The notes beneath the pieces were generated by a model that ran no database searches, was not told the DNA's origin, and worked only from the letters and a program-made list of their open reading frames with translations. The position numbers and the translations under genes are program-made. A stretch of 64,000 nucleotides of DNA from an uncultured Lachnospiraceae bacterium. GTDB taxonomy: Bacteria; Bacillota; Clostridia; Lachnospirales; Lachnospiraceae. The stretch spans positions 1 through 64,000 of the forward strand of contig CACZJZ010000001.1 of the NCBI GenBank assembly GCA_902781655.1. Reading direction: 5' to 3'. Shown here in pieces: positions 55,608-63,926 of this stretch (the first letter of the stretch is position 1; each line of letters begins with the position of its first letter).

Positions 55608-55644
55608 GCTGTCAGTATGCCCTGACAGCTCAGTCAGGCATGCT
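55608..55644 (+). promoter_or_regulatory. leader with two competing hairpins
   Basis: Hairpin A pairs 55608-55615 with 55622-55629 (8 bp). Hairpin B pairs 55614-55626 with 55633-55644 (12 pairs, one G-T, one bulged C). They share 55614-55626 and cannot form together. No T run follows, so any control would be on translation or stability. The coding start is 46 bases on. Confidence 0.5.
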
Positions 55645-55690
55645 GGGGAATCCGTTTCATCTACAATTTCTTAAGATGGAGGTCTAAAAT

Positions 55691-57109
55691 ATGAGCAGCT
55701 CTTCAAAAGCGGGCGAGAGAATTACTTCTCTGCTCGATGACAACAGTTTCGTTGAAATCGGCGCGCGAATCACGGCTAGAAGCACCGATTTCAATCAGGA
55801 ACCGGCCAAGGCGCCTTCTGACGGCGTGATTACCGGATACGGTGTCATAGACGGCAGCCTTGTGTATGTGTATAGCCAGGACGCTTCCGTACTCGGCGGA
55901 TCTGTCGGAGAAGCCCATGCGAAGAAGATTGTCGATCTTTACAGTCTCGCCATGAAAACCGGCGCGCCGGTGATCGGGCTGATTGATTCCACGGGACTCC
56001 GGGTTCAGGAGGCAACGGACGCCCTCAATGCGATGGGAACGCTTTATGCGGCGCAGGCTGAGGCATCCGGCGTGATTCCGCAGATCACAGCCGTCTTCGG
56101 AAACTGCGGCGGCGGTCTTTCACTGCTTCCGGCACTGACCGATTTCACTTTTATGACAGAGGACGCCCGGCTCTTTGTCAATTCTCCGAATGCCCTTCCG
56201 AAAAACTCCGAGGACAAGAACGACACTTCCAGCGCGAAGGCCAAGGCAGCATCCGGCAGCGTGGATTTTGTCGGCAGCGAGGAGGAAGTGATCGCGGGCA
56301 TCCGTGAGCTCGTTTCTCTACTTCCTTCCAACAACGAGGATACGCCTCTTGCAGACTGTGAGGATGATCTGAACCGCGCGTCCGCCAATGTGGAGAACGG
56401 TGTCGCGGATCCTTCCGTTGTTGCCGCAGACGTGGCGGACGACAGCACGTTCCTGGAATTGAAGAAGGATTATGCACCGGAGATGGCAACCGGCTTCATT
56501 CGTCTGAACGGAGCTACTGTTGGCGTGGTTGCAAACCGCACCGCTTCCTATGATGAGACTGGCAAGGAGAGCGCTTCCTACGGGGACAAGCTGACGGCAG
56601 ACGGCCTCTGGAAGGCAGCGAAGTTCGTTCGTTTCTGCGATGCGTTCGGCCTTCCGATCGTCACGTTTACAAATACGACCGGCTTTGAGGCGAGCGAGCG
56701 TGCGGAGAAGAATGTCGCAGCCGCAGCAGCGAGGCTTGCCTATGCTTTCGCGGAGGCTGATGTGGCCAAGGTCAATGTCATCACGGGGTCTGCGGTCGGC
56801 AGCGCCTATAATGTCATGAATTCCAAGGCTCTCGGCGCTGATGTCACCATTGCGCTTCCTGCCGCGAAGATCGGCATGATGGATGCGGACAAGGCCGCCA
56901 AGGTTCTCGCCGCCGGGAAGAGCGCCGAGGAGGCAGCCGAGATCCGCAAGGAATATGCAGCTCTGCAGGACAGCATCGACAGCGCTGCCGCGCATGGCTA
57001 TATCGATGAAATTGTGGAGCCGGCAGATCTTAGAAAGTATCTCATCGGCGCCTTTGAAATCCTTTACACGAAGGAAGTTTATTACGATAAGAAGCACGGC
57101 ACCGTTTAA
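55691..57109 (+). CDS. divergent acyl-CoA-type carboxyltransferase (MmdA/PccB-like)
   Basis: A 472-residue crotonase-fold carboxyltransferase, expected to move a carboxyl group between biotin and an acyl-CoA or similar acceptor. DDNSFVEIG, the GVITGYGVIDG stretch, QDASVLGGSVGEAHAKKI and VNVITGSAVGSAYNVMNSKALGAD-type C-terminal motifs identify the family. It is shorter than typical MmdA (about 510) and lacks the N-terminal helix. DSTGLRVQEA replaces the usual DSGGARIQE, and a Ser/Asp/Lys-rich loop (about residues 165-200) replaces the family GP-x-V/LGGA-H block. GGAGG precedes the ATG. It heads the operon. Substrate is therefore uncertain. Confidence 0.85.
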   Translation: MSSSSKAGERITSLLDDNSFVEIGARITARSTDFNQEPAKAPSDGVITGYGVIDGSLVYVYSQDASVLGGSVGEAHAKKIVDLYSLAMKTGAPVIGLIDSTGLRVQEATDALNAMGTLYAAQAEASGVIPQITAVFGNCGGGLSLLPALTDFTFMTEDARLFVNSPNALPKNSEDKNDTSSAKAKAASGSVDFVGSEEEVIAGIRELVSLLPSNNEDTPLADCEDDLNRASANVENGVADPSVVAADVADDSTFLELKKDYAPEMATGFIRLNGATVGVVANRTASYDETGKESASYGDKLTADGLWKAAKFVRFCDAFGLPIVTFTNTTGFEASERAEKNVAAAAARLAYAFAEADVAKVNVITGSAVGSAYNVMNSKALGADVTIALPAAKIGMMDADKAAKVLAAGKSAEEAAEIRKEYAALQDSIDSAAAHGYIDEIVEPADLRKYLIGAFEILYTKEVYYDKKHGTV

Positions 57110-57127
57110 GGGTAAGGAGTAAGCAGC

Positions 57128-57886
57128 ATGAAAAAGAAGTTATCTATCATCCTTTCGTCTGCATTTGCCTTCGTCCTTGCGTTCACGCTTCTCGGTTTTT
57201 CCGTGCGCGCCGCCGGAAAGTCCGACAATTCCGCGCAGTACATCAAGGCCGGGGAACAGATCGTCCAGATTCTGGCAGAGGATGCGGAAAAGAAGGACGG
57301 TTCTCTCGAGAGCTATCTCGGCATGGAGAAGAAAAAGGCGGACGACGCGACGATTTCCTGGAGAGAAATGTCCGGAAAGTTCGGTACTCTCACAGGATTC
57401 AACGAAGAGAAATGCTCCGCCACGATCGATGACAGTACTGGTTCGGGCACAATCAATATCGCTGTCACGGGCAGCAACAACCGCACCGGCGTGGTGACCA
57501 TCGAGCTTGCAGAAGGTTATGTCGACAGCATCAGCAGCGCGATCGACGATACCTTCGCGGAATCTCTGGAAAAGGCCGGTATGAACACCGTTATCGGACT
57601 TGCGATGGCATTCGGTATTCTATCTCTCATCGCGATCATCATCCGGCTTGTTTTTCCGCAGATCTTCAAGCTTTCCAGGAAGATGGAGGACAAGAAGGCC
57701 GGAGAGGCCGCAGCACAGAGCCCCGCAGCCGCGGCGCCTGCAACCGCAGTGCCGATGGCAGAGGAAACAGCGGAAGAGACCGATGACGGAGAGCTGGTCG
57801 CTGTGATTGCGGCGGCGATCGCCGCGTCCGAGGGAAGAGCGACAACCGACGATTTCCGCGTCCGCTCCATCCGCAGACATTTCTGA
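57128..57886 (+). CDS. OadG-like gamma subunit of a sodium-pump decarboxylase
   Basis: A 252-residue protein with an N-terminal signal peptide (about 1-30), an extracytoplasmic region of about 120 residues, one membrane helix (about 158-178) and an Ala/Pro/Glu-rich cytoplasmic linker ending in ELVAVIAAAIAASEG and FRVRSIRR, the tail typical of OadG proteins. Gamma subunits hold the complex together and may carry metal. The extracytoplasmic domain makes it longer than classic OadG (about 85). AAGGAG precedes the ATG. It sits between the carboxyltransferase and the biotin carrier. Confidence 0.85.
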   Translation: MKKKLSIILSSAFAFVLAFTLLGFSVRAAGKSDNSAQYIKAGEQIVQILAEDAEKKDGSLESYLGMEKKKADDATISWREMSGKFGTLTGFNEEKCSATIDDSTGSGTINIAVTGSNNRTGVVTIELAEGYVDSISSAIDDTFAESLEKAGMNTVIGLAMAFGILSLIAIIIRLVFPQIFKLSRKMEDKKAGEAAAQSPAAAAPATAVPMAEETAEETDDGELVAVIAAAIAASEGRATTDDFRVRSIRRHF

Positions 57887-58060
57887 CACAGAAAGATCTG
57901 GCCAGGGGATGAAATTAGCAGCCTCCCTGCAGGGGGAAGCCATTGATATATCAATTCCCAGCAACTATTCAACAATGATTTCATTCTGGCACACGTGCGG
58001 AGTGCGATCCGCAGGGCCTGAAAAAAGAAATTCAGTCATTCTGACTATGGAGGAATCAAA

Positions 58061-58435
58061 ATGAAGAACTATACCATCACCGTGAATGGCACAGCGTATG
58101 ATGTCACCGTGGAAGAGGGCGGCGCCGGTTCCGTGGCTGCTCCCGCAGCACCGAAGAAGGCAGCGCCGAAGGCGGCTGCTCCCGCTGCAGCCCCGAAGAA
58201 GGCAGCAGCTGCAGGTGCGGGTTCCGTGAAGATTGAGGCCGGTGCTGCCGGCAAGGTCTTCAAGATCGAGAAGAAGGTCGGCGACGCGGTGAAGCGTGGC
58301 GATGCCGTCATCACGATCGAAGCCATGAAGATGGAGATCCCGATTGTCGCTCCTCAGGACGGCACGGTTGCTTCCATCGACTGCACCGTCGGCGATGCCT
58401 GCGAGGCCGGACAGGTTCTGGCTACGCTGAACTGA
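58061..58435 (+). CDS. biotin carboxyl carrier protein
   Basis: A 124-residue biotin carrier. The C-terminal lipoyl/biotinyl domain has the biotinylated Lys in EAMKMEIP (Lys90), preceded by an Ala/Pro/Lys-rich swinging linker (about residues 22-53) and a short N-terminal beta segment. It should shuttle carboxyl groups between the two carboxyltransferases and the membrane pump. GGAGG precedes the ATG. No biotin carboxylase gene is adjacent, which fits decarboxylation or transcarboxylation in place of ATP-driven carboxylation. Confidence 0.95.
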   Translation: MKNYTITVNGTAYDVTVEEGGAGSVAAPAAPKKAAPKAAAPAAAPKKAAAAGAGSVKIEAGAAGKVFKIEKKVGDAVKRGDAVITIEAMKMEIPIVAPQDGTVASIDCTVGDACEAGQVLATLN

Positions 58436-58476
58436 AACGGCGCGCGCAAAACGCATCAAACCGATTCAGCACAGCA

Positions 58477-58504
58477 GCACCGGAAGCAGTGATGCCTCCG
58501 GTGC
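58477..58504 (+). other. intercistronic hairpin before oadB
   Basis: A perfect 8-bp stem (58477-58484 with 58497-58504) with no T run, in the 102 bases between the biotin carrier and oadB. It may set mRNA stability between operon parts. Confidence 0.45.
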
Positions 58505-58537
58505 CCGGCAACCAAAATCTGGAGGTCTATACAAGTT

Positions 58538-59689
58538 ATGTCTTACGTTGCTAATGTTTTTGAAAACTTGGCAAGACAGACCGCTTTTGCAAATATCGGA
58601 TGGAGAAACTACGTGATGATCCTGGTCGCGTTCGTCTTCCTGTATCTGGCCATCGCCAGGGATTTCGAACCCCTCCTGCTTGTCCCGATTGCATTCGGTA
58701 TGCTGCTCGTCAACATCTATCCGGATATCATCATGTCCATTGAGGAGTCTCCGAATGGAACTGGCGGTCTGCTCTACTATTTCTACCTGCTCGATGAATG
58801 GGCGGTCCTGCCATCCCTGATCTTCATGGGCGTCGGCGCGATGACGGACTTCGGTCCGCTGATCGCGAATCCGATCAGCTTCCTGATGGGCGCCGCGGCA
58901 CAGTTCGGTATTTTTGTCGCGTATTTCCTGGCCATTGCCATGGGCTTCAACGGCAAGGCGGCAGCCGCGATTTCTATCATCGGCGGCGCTGACGGCCCTA
59001 CATCCATCTTCCTTGCGTCCAAGCTCGGGCAGACGGATCTGCTCGGACCGATCGCCGTGGCGGCGTATTCCTACATGTCCCTCGTTCCGATCATTCAGCC
59101 TCCGATCATGAGAGCATTCACGACGGATAAGGAAAAGCGCATCAAGATGGGACAGCTTCGCCCGGTCTCCAAGCTGGAGAAGATTCTGTTCCCGATCATC
59201 GTTACGGTCGTCGTCTGCATGATCCTTCCGACCACGGCTCCGCTGGTCGGCATGCTGATGCTCGGCAACCTGTTCCGTGAGTGCGGTGTGGTCCGTCAGC
59301 TGACAGATACAGCGTCCAACGCCCTGATGTATATTGTCGTCATTCTGCTCGGCACTTCCGTTGGCGCGAAGACGAGCGGCGAGGCGTTCCTCAATGTTGC
59401 AACCATCAAGATTGTCATCTGCGGTCTTCTGGCGTTTGCCTTCGGTACGTTTGGCGGCGTCATGCTCGGCAAGCTGCTTTGCGCAATCACCCATGGCAAG
59501 ATCAATCCGCTCATCGGCTCCGCCGGCGTTTCTGCCGTGCCTATGGCAGCCCGTGTGTCTCAGAAGGTAGCAGCGGAATATGATCCGACCAACTTCCTGC
59601 TGATGCATGCCATGGGTCCGAACGTCGCCGGTGTTATCGGAACCGCTGTCGTTGCCGGAACCTTCATGGCCGTGTACGGGATTTTCTGA
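58538..59689 (+). CDS. oadB: sodium ion-translocating decarboxylase beta subunit
   Basis: A 383-residue membrane protein with about ten hydrophobic segments. It decarboxylates carboxybiotin and exports sodium ions. The essential Asp lies in SIIGGADGPTSIF (Asp152), and GVSAVPMAARVSQ near the C-terminus is also characteristic. Length is close to OadB/MmdB/GcdB, which cannot be told apart by sequence alone. GGAGG precedes the ATG. It is in the operon with both carboxyltransferases. Confidence 0.95.
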   Translation: MSYVANVFENLARQTAFANIGWRNYVMILVAFVFLYLAIARDFEPLLLVPIAFGMLLVNIYPDIIMSIEESPNGTGGLLYYFYLLDEWAVLPSLIFMGVGAMTDFGPLIANPISFLMGAAAQFGIFVAYFLAIAMGFNGKAAAAISIIGGADGPTSIFLASKLGQTDLLGPIAVAAYSYMSLVPIIQPPIMRAFTTDKEKRIKMGQLRPVSKLEKILFPIIVTVVVCMILPTTAPLVGMLMLGNLFRECGVVRQLTDTASNALMYIVVILLGTSVGAKTSGEAFLNVATIKIVICGLLAFAFGTFGGVMLGKLLCAITHGKINPLIGSAGVSAVPMAARVSQKVAAEYDPTNFLLMHAMGPNVAGVIGTAVVAGTFMAVYGIF

Positions 59690-59735
59690 TTTCGTACATG
59701 ATGAATTCTGTAAATGAGTACAAGGAGTAAATACA

Positions 59736-61151
59736 ATGGCTGAACAGGCTAAACATCCCGTAAAGATTATGGAAACGGTTCTGCGTGACGCAGGTCAGTC
59801 CCTGATCGCCACCAGAATGCCCATTGAAGAAATGCTTCCCATCGTTGATACGATGGATCAGGTCGGCTACGCTGCCGTGGAGTGCTGGGGCGGCGCGACC
59901 TTTGATTCCTGCCTCCGCTTCCTGCATGAGGATCCGTGGGAGAGACTGAGAGTTCTCAAATCTCACTTCAAGAAGACCCCGACGCAGATGCTGCTGCGCG
60001 GACAGAATATCCTCGGCTATTCTCACTATGCGGATGATGTCGTGGATCGCTTTGTCAAGAAGTCTGTAGACAATGGTATTGACCGCATTCGTATTTTTGA
60101 CTGCCTCAACGATCTGCGCAACATGAAGACCGCGGTCAAGGCAGCGAAGGAAGCGGGCGCACATGCCCAGATCGCTCTGGTTTACACCCTGGGCGATGCT
60201 TATACCATGGAGTACTGGGAGAACATCGCCCGTCAAATCGAGGAGATGGGCGCGGATTCTCTGTGCATCAAGGATATGTCCGGTCTTCTTCGTCCCTTCA
60301 CTGCGTATGAGCTGATCAGTGCGCTGAAGAGAGGCACAAGTCTTCCGATCGATCTGCATACGCACTATACCTCCGGACAGGCATCCATGACCTATCTGAA
60401 AGCGGCAGAGGCTGGCGTTGATATCATCGACTGCGCTACCACGCCGTTCTCGATGGGTACCTCACAGCCGTCGACAGATGTCATGGTCGAGGCATTCCGC
60501 GGCACACCGTACGATACAGGACTGGATCAGGGACTTCTGAAGAAGATCTCTGATTACTTCACGCCTTATCGTGAGGAATGCATCAAGGATGGCCTGCTGA
60601 ACACCAAGGTCCTCGGCGTCAATACCAGAACGATGCTATATCAGGTGCCGGGTGGCATGCTTTCCAACATGATCAAGCAGCTGAACGATCAGGGCAAGGG
60701 CGACAAGCTCAACGAGGTGCTCGAGGAAGTGCCAAGAGTCCGCAAGGATCTTGGCGAGCCGCCGCTGGTTACTCCGTCCTCTCAGATCGTCGGCACACAG
60801 GCGGTCATGAACGTGCTGTTTGGCGAGCGGTACAAGGTCTGCACGCAGCAGACGAAGGACCTCGTACTCGGCAAGTACGGCCAGACCATCAAACCGATGA
60901 ATCCGGATGTCGTCAAGAAAGTCATCGGCGATGCAGAGAGAATCACCTGCAGACCTGCAGACCTGATCCCTCCGGCAATGGAGAAGTTCACGAAGGAAGC
61001 AAAGGAGCACGGCGCAAAGTCCGAGGAGGATGTCCTGTCCTATGCATCCTTCCCGCAGGTTGCTACTGAGTTCTTCCAGTGGAGAGAAGCTCAGCAGACC
61101 GGCTTCGACGCATCCAAGGCAGATACCAAGAACGGCGCATATCCTGCGTAA
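59736..61151 (+). CDS. oadA: OadA-like carboxyltransferase without biotin domain
   Basis: A 471-residue TIM-barrel carboxyltransferase acting on oxaloacetate/pyruvate. The substrate-site tract ECWGGATFDSCLRFL, LLRGQNILGY, the carbamylated Lys in CIKDMSG and the metal-binding HTH in IDLHTHYTSGQ are present; the C-terminal PYC_OADA domain is complete but there is no biotinyl domain, as in the transcarboxylase 5S subunit. The usual DAHQS motif near the N-terminus is DAGQS here. AAGGAG precedes the ATG. A terminator closes the operon. Confidence 0.93.
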   Translation: MAEQAKHPVKIMETVLRDAGQSLIATRMPIEEMLPIVDTMDQVGYAAVECWGGATFDSCLRFLHEDPWERLRVLKSHFKKTPTQMLLRGQNILGYSHYADDVVDRFVKKSVDNGIDRIRIFDCLNDLRNMKTAVKAAKEAGAHAQIALVYTLGDAYTMEYWENIARQIEEMGADSLCIKDMSGLLRPFTAYELISALKRGTSLPIDLHTHYTSGQASMTYLKAAEAGVDIIDCATTPFSMGTSQPSTDVMVEAFRGTPYDTGLDQGLLKKISDYFTPYREECIKDGLLNTKVLGVNTRTMLYQVPGGMLSNMIKQLNDQGKGDKLNEVLEEVPRVRKDLGEPPLVTPSSQIVGTQAVMNVLFGERYKVCTQQTKDLVLGKYGQTIKPMNPDVVKKVIGDAERITCRPADLIPPAMEKFTKEAKEHGAKSEEDVLSYASFPQVATEFFQWREAQQTGFDASKADTKNGAYPA

Positions 61152-61174
61152 TACTGCAATCAAATCTTTCAAGA

Positions 61175-61206
61175 GATCCTGTCGTGATTTCACGGCAGGA
61201 TTTTTT
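61175..61206 (+). terminator. terminator of the decarboxylase operon
   Basis: A stem of about 11 bp (61176-61187 with 61190-61201, the innermost bases forming the loop) runs into six T (61201-61206). Confidence 0.85.
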
Positions 61207-61261
61207 GGTTGTGAAAGCGACGAGCCTATAGCCAGGATGCACCATGACGGTGCATTCCCAC

Positions 61262-61290
61262 ATGACATTTTTCCGGAAACTGCCTATACT
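61262..61290 (+). promoter_or_regulatory. possible promoter of the two-component genes
   Basis: ATGACA (61262-61267) and TATACT (61285-61290) with a 17-bp spacer, 30 bases before the response regulator. Confidence 0.55.
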
Positions 61291-61320
61291 CATAGAAGAT
61301 GTATCGGGAGGAACAATTGC

Positions 61321-62019
61321 ATGGAGAAGCAGACGATACTGGTAGTGGATGACGAGCAGAGAATGCGCAAGCTGGTGAGGGATTTCCTCGTCCGGGACGG
61401 TTATGAAGTGCTGGAAGCCGGGGACGGACAGGAAGCGCTTGACATTTTCTTTGCCCATAAGGACACCGCTCTGATCATTCTGGATGTCATGATGCCGAAG
61501 ATGGACGGGTGGGAGACGGCCCGGAATATCCGGCAGTATTCCAAAGTGCCGATCATTATGCTCACGGCGAAATCAGAAGAGAGCGATGAACTCCACGGGT
61601 TCGATATCGGTATCGACGAGTACGTCACAAAACCGTTCAGCCCGCGCACGCTGGTCGCCAGGGTCGGAGCGATCCTTCGCAGGACAGCTCCGGAGGAGAC
61701 GGAGACTAAGCTGTCTATGAATGGCATTGTCGTGGACAAAACAGCGCATACCGTCACCATCGACGGCAGACCGGTCGATCTTTCCTACAAGGAATTTGAG
61801 CTCCTCACATATTTTATGGAAAACAACGGGATTGCGCTTTCCAGAGAAAAAATCCTGAACAATGTCTGGAACTACGATTATTTTGGCGATGCCAGAACCA
61901 TTGATACCCATGTGAAGAAGCTAAGAAGCAAGCTGGGCACGAAGGGAGATCTCATCAAAACGATCTGGGGAATGGGTTATAAGTTTGAAAGTGGCGACAA
62001 TACGCCTCGTTCAAACTGA
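61321..62019 (+). CDS. OmpR/PhoB-type response regulator
   Basis: A 232-residue DNA-binding regulator. The receiver domain (1-120) has the acidic pair VVDDE, the phospho-acceptor Asp in ILDVMMPKMDG, LTAKS and VTKPFSP. The C-terminal winged helix (135-228) has SYKEFELLTYFMENNG and the DTHVKKLRSKL recognition helix. ATG 61321 fits the family and has GGGAGG upstream; the frame continues far upstream without support. The partner kinase starts 137 bases on. A 9-bp hairpin (62018-62026 with 62036-62044) begins at the stop codon. Confidence 0.95.
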   Translation: MEKQTILVVDDEQRMRKLVRDFLVRDGYEVLEAGDGQEALDIFFAHKDTALIILDVMMPKMDGWETARNIRQYSKVPIIMLTAKSEESDELHGFDIGIDEYVTKPFSPRTLVARVGAILRRTAPEETETKLSMNGIVVDKTAHTVTIDGRPVDLSYKEFELLTYFMENNGIALSREKILNNVWNYDYFGDARTIDTHVKKLRSKLGTKGDLIKTIWGMGYKFESGDNTPRSN

Positions 62020-62156
62020 CAATGGTGCCGGCAGAACCATTGTCCCTATCCGGGAAGAGCCTGTCCGGGCGTTTCTCCCGCGGTTGCAGCAAAGGATGCG
62101 GCACTGGGTATTAGTTCAAAAAAGACGCGCAAAGTGCGGCACGGGTGAGTTGTTAT

Positions 62157-63896
62157 ATGAAAGTGAATCGCCGCTATTCCATCAAGACACAGATTATGCT
62201 CATGTTTCTTCTGATCATGATGGGCACCATCCTGATTTTTCTTATTTTCAATGAATTCTTTCTGCAGAAATTCTATCTGCGGGACAAAGAGAAGCAGCTT
62301 GGAGAGATATACACGGATATCAATGAGGCAGCAAGCTCCGGAAGCATCACATCGGAATCCTTTTCCAGTGTTCTTCAGAAAAGCGCCGGCAGGGGCAACA
62401 TCGGCATTCTGGTTCTGGATGCCGAATCCAGAACGATCACTTCGTACTCCACCAACCCCGGCATTCTCATGAAGCGTCTGTATGACAATATGTTCGACAT
62501 GAATCAGCAGATCTCGTCTTCCGAGGCAGGGAAGATGGAGGAGGGTTCTTCCGACTCAGGACAGGTGGACAATCAGAAAAGTCTCGAATCGGACGAGGAG
62601 AGCAGCGAGGGTTCCATGCCCGGTGACTTTGTCACATACATTCTCGAAATTCTCATGAAAAACGATCACTACACGCTTCAGACCGTGCTGGACAGGAGTA
62701 CCGCGAGCCGTTATATGGAGCTGTGGGGAACGCTGGACAACGGATACCTGTTTCTACTGCGTTCGCCTCTTGAAAGTATTCAGGATGCGGCTTCGATTGC
62801 CAACCGGTTTTTCCTCTATACAGCCGTGATTGCATTGGCAATTGGATTGACTGCGGCACTGACGATGAGCCGCCGTATCACCAGACCGATTCTTGAGCTC
62901 ACTGCGGTGTCTGACCGCATGAATCAGCTGGATTTCAGCGCCAAATATTCGGGGCACGACCGCACGGAGGTGGGGCAGCTCGGCAGCAATATCAATGAAC
63001 TGAGCAGCACGCTGGAAAAGACGATCTCGGAGCTGAAGGACGCCAATGCCAGGCTGGAGGAGGATATCCGAAAGAAGGAACAGATCGATGACATGCGCAA
63101 GGAATTTTTGTCCAACGTCACGCATGAGCTGAAGACACCCATTGCACTCATTCAGGGATACGCAGAAGGACTGGAGGACTGCGTGAACGACGACCCGGAG
63201 AGCCGCGACTACTACGCCAGCGTGATAGTGGATGAAGCCGGGAAGATGAACAGCATGGTACAGAAGCTTCTGTCCCTCAATCATCTGGAATTTGGCGGAG
63301 AGACGGTAAACATGGAGCATTTTGATCTGGTCGGACTCCTTGCTCACTGCCTTGAGACAGAAAAAAAACTGGTAGAGGAAAAGCAGGCGGTAGTGACAAT
63401 GAACCCTGCACCGGGAGAGAAGGAAATGATGGTCTGGTCAGATTCCTTTTTGCTGGAGGAGGTGTTTACCAATTATTTCAGCAACGCCTGTCATCATGTC
63501 GAGGTGGACGGCACAGAGCGGGGCAGAATTGAGATCAGGCTCCTGGAGGAAGCGGAGAAGAACCGCGTCAGAGTTTCGGTATTCAACACCGGAAAGCCAA
63601 TTCCGGCGGAATCTATCCCGCGTATCTGGGAAAAATTTTACAAGGTTGACAAAGCCCGCACCCGGGCATACGGGGGGAGTGGCATCGGTCTTTCGATCGT
63701 CAAGGCGATCATGGAACTGCTCCGGGAACAATATGGCGTCATCAACCGGGAGAATGGCGTAGAATTCTGGTTCACGGTCAGAACCAGGAACGAGGCAATG
63801 GAGACCGCGCCGGAACCGGAGCCACAGGACAGGCTGTCTGATCTGTTGAATCTTCAGGAAACTGGGCAGAGCGAAAATGACAGATCCGTGGTATGA
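62157..63896 (+). CDS. sensor histidine kinase
   Basis: A 579-residue membrane kinase. One helix (about 14-34), an extracytoplasmic sensor (about 35-215) with a Ser/Glu/Asp-rich loop, a second helix (about 220-240), HAMP (RRITRPILELTAVSDRMNQL), a short coiled coil, HisKA with the phosphorylated His in NVTHELKTPIALIQGYAEGL, and HATPase_c with NYFSNACHH and GGSGIGLSIVKAIMEL. It should phosphorylate the regulator encoded just upstream. ATG 62157 has GGGTGAG ahead. hisH starts 30 bases after its stop. The signal sensed is unknown. Confidence 0.95.
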   Translation: MKVNRRYSIKTQIMLMFLLIMMGTILIFLIFNEFFLQKFYLRDKEKQLGEIYTDINEAASSGSITSESFSSVLQKSAGRGNIGILVLDAESRTITSYSTNPGILMKRLYDNMFDMNQQISSSEAGKMEEGSSDSGQVDNQKSLESDEESSEGSMPGDFVTYILEILMKNDHYTLQTVLDRSTASRYMELWGTLDNGYLFLLRSPLESIQDAASIANRFFLYTAVIALAIGLTAALTMSRRITRPILELTAVSDRMNQLDFSAKYSGHDRTEVGQLGSNINELSSTLEKTISELKDANARLEEDIRKKEQIDDMRKEFLSNVTHELKTPIALIQGYAEGLEDCVNDDPESRDYYASVIVDEAGKMNSMVQKLLSLNHLEFGGETVNMEHFDLVGLLAHCLETEKKLVEEKQAVVTMNPAPGEKEMMVWSDSFLLEEVFTNYFSNACHHVEVDGTERGRIEIRLLEEAEKNRVRVSVFNTGKPIPAESIPRIWEKFYKVDKARTRAYGGSGIGLSIVKAIMELLREQYGVINRENGVEFWFTVRTRNEAMETAPEPEPQDRLSDLLNLQETGQSENDRSVV

Positions 63897-63926
63897 TCAG
63901 AGAAAATGTAAAGCAGAGGGACGATC

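Noticed and set aside
59736-61151. Pyruvate carboxylase subunit B as the identity of the OadA-like gene
   Set aside because: No biotin carboxylase gene is adjacent and OadB and OadG-like genes are, so a decarboxylase or transcarboxylase role fits better.
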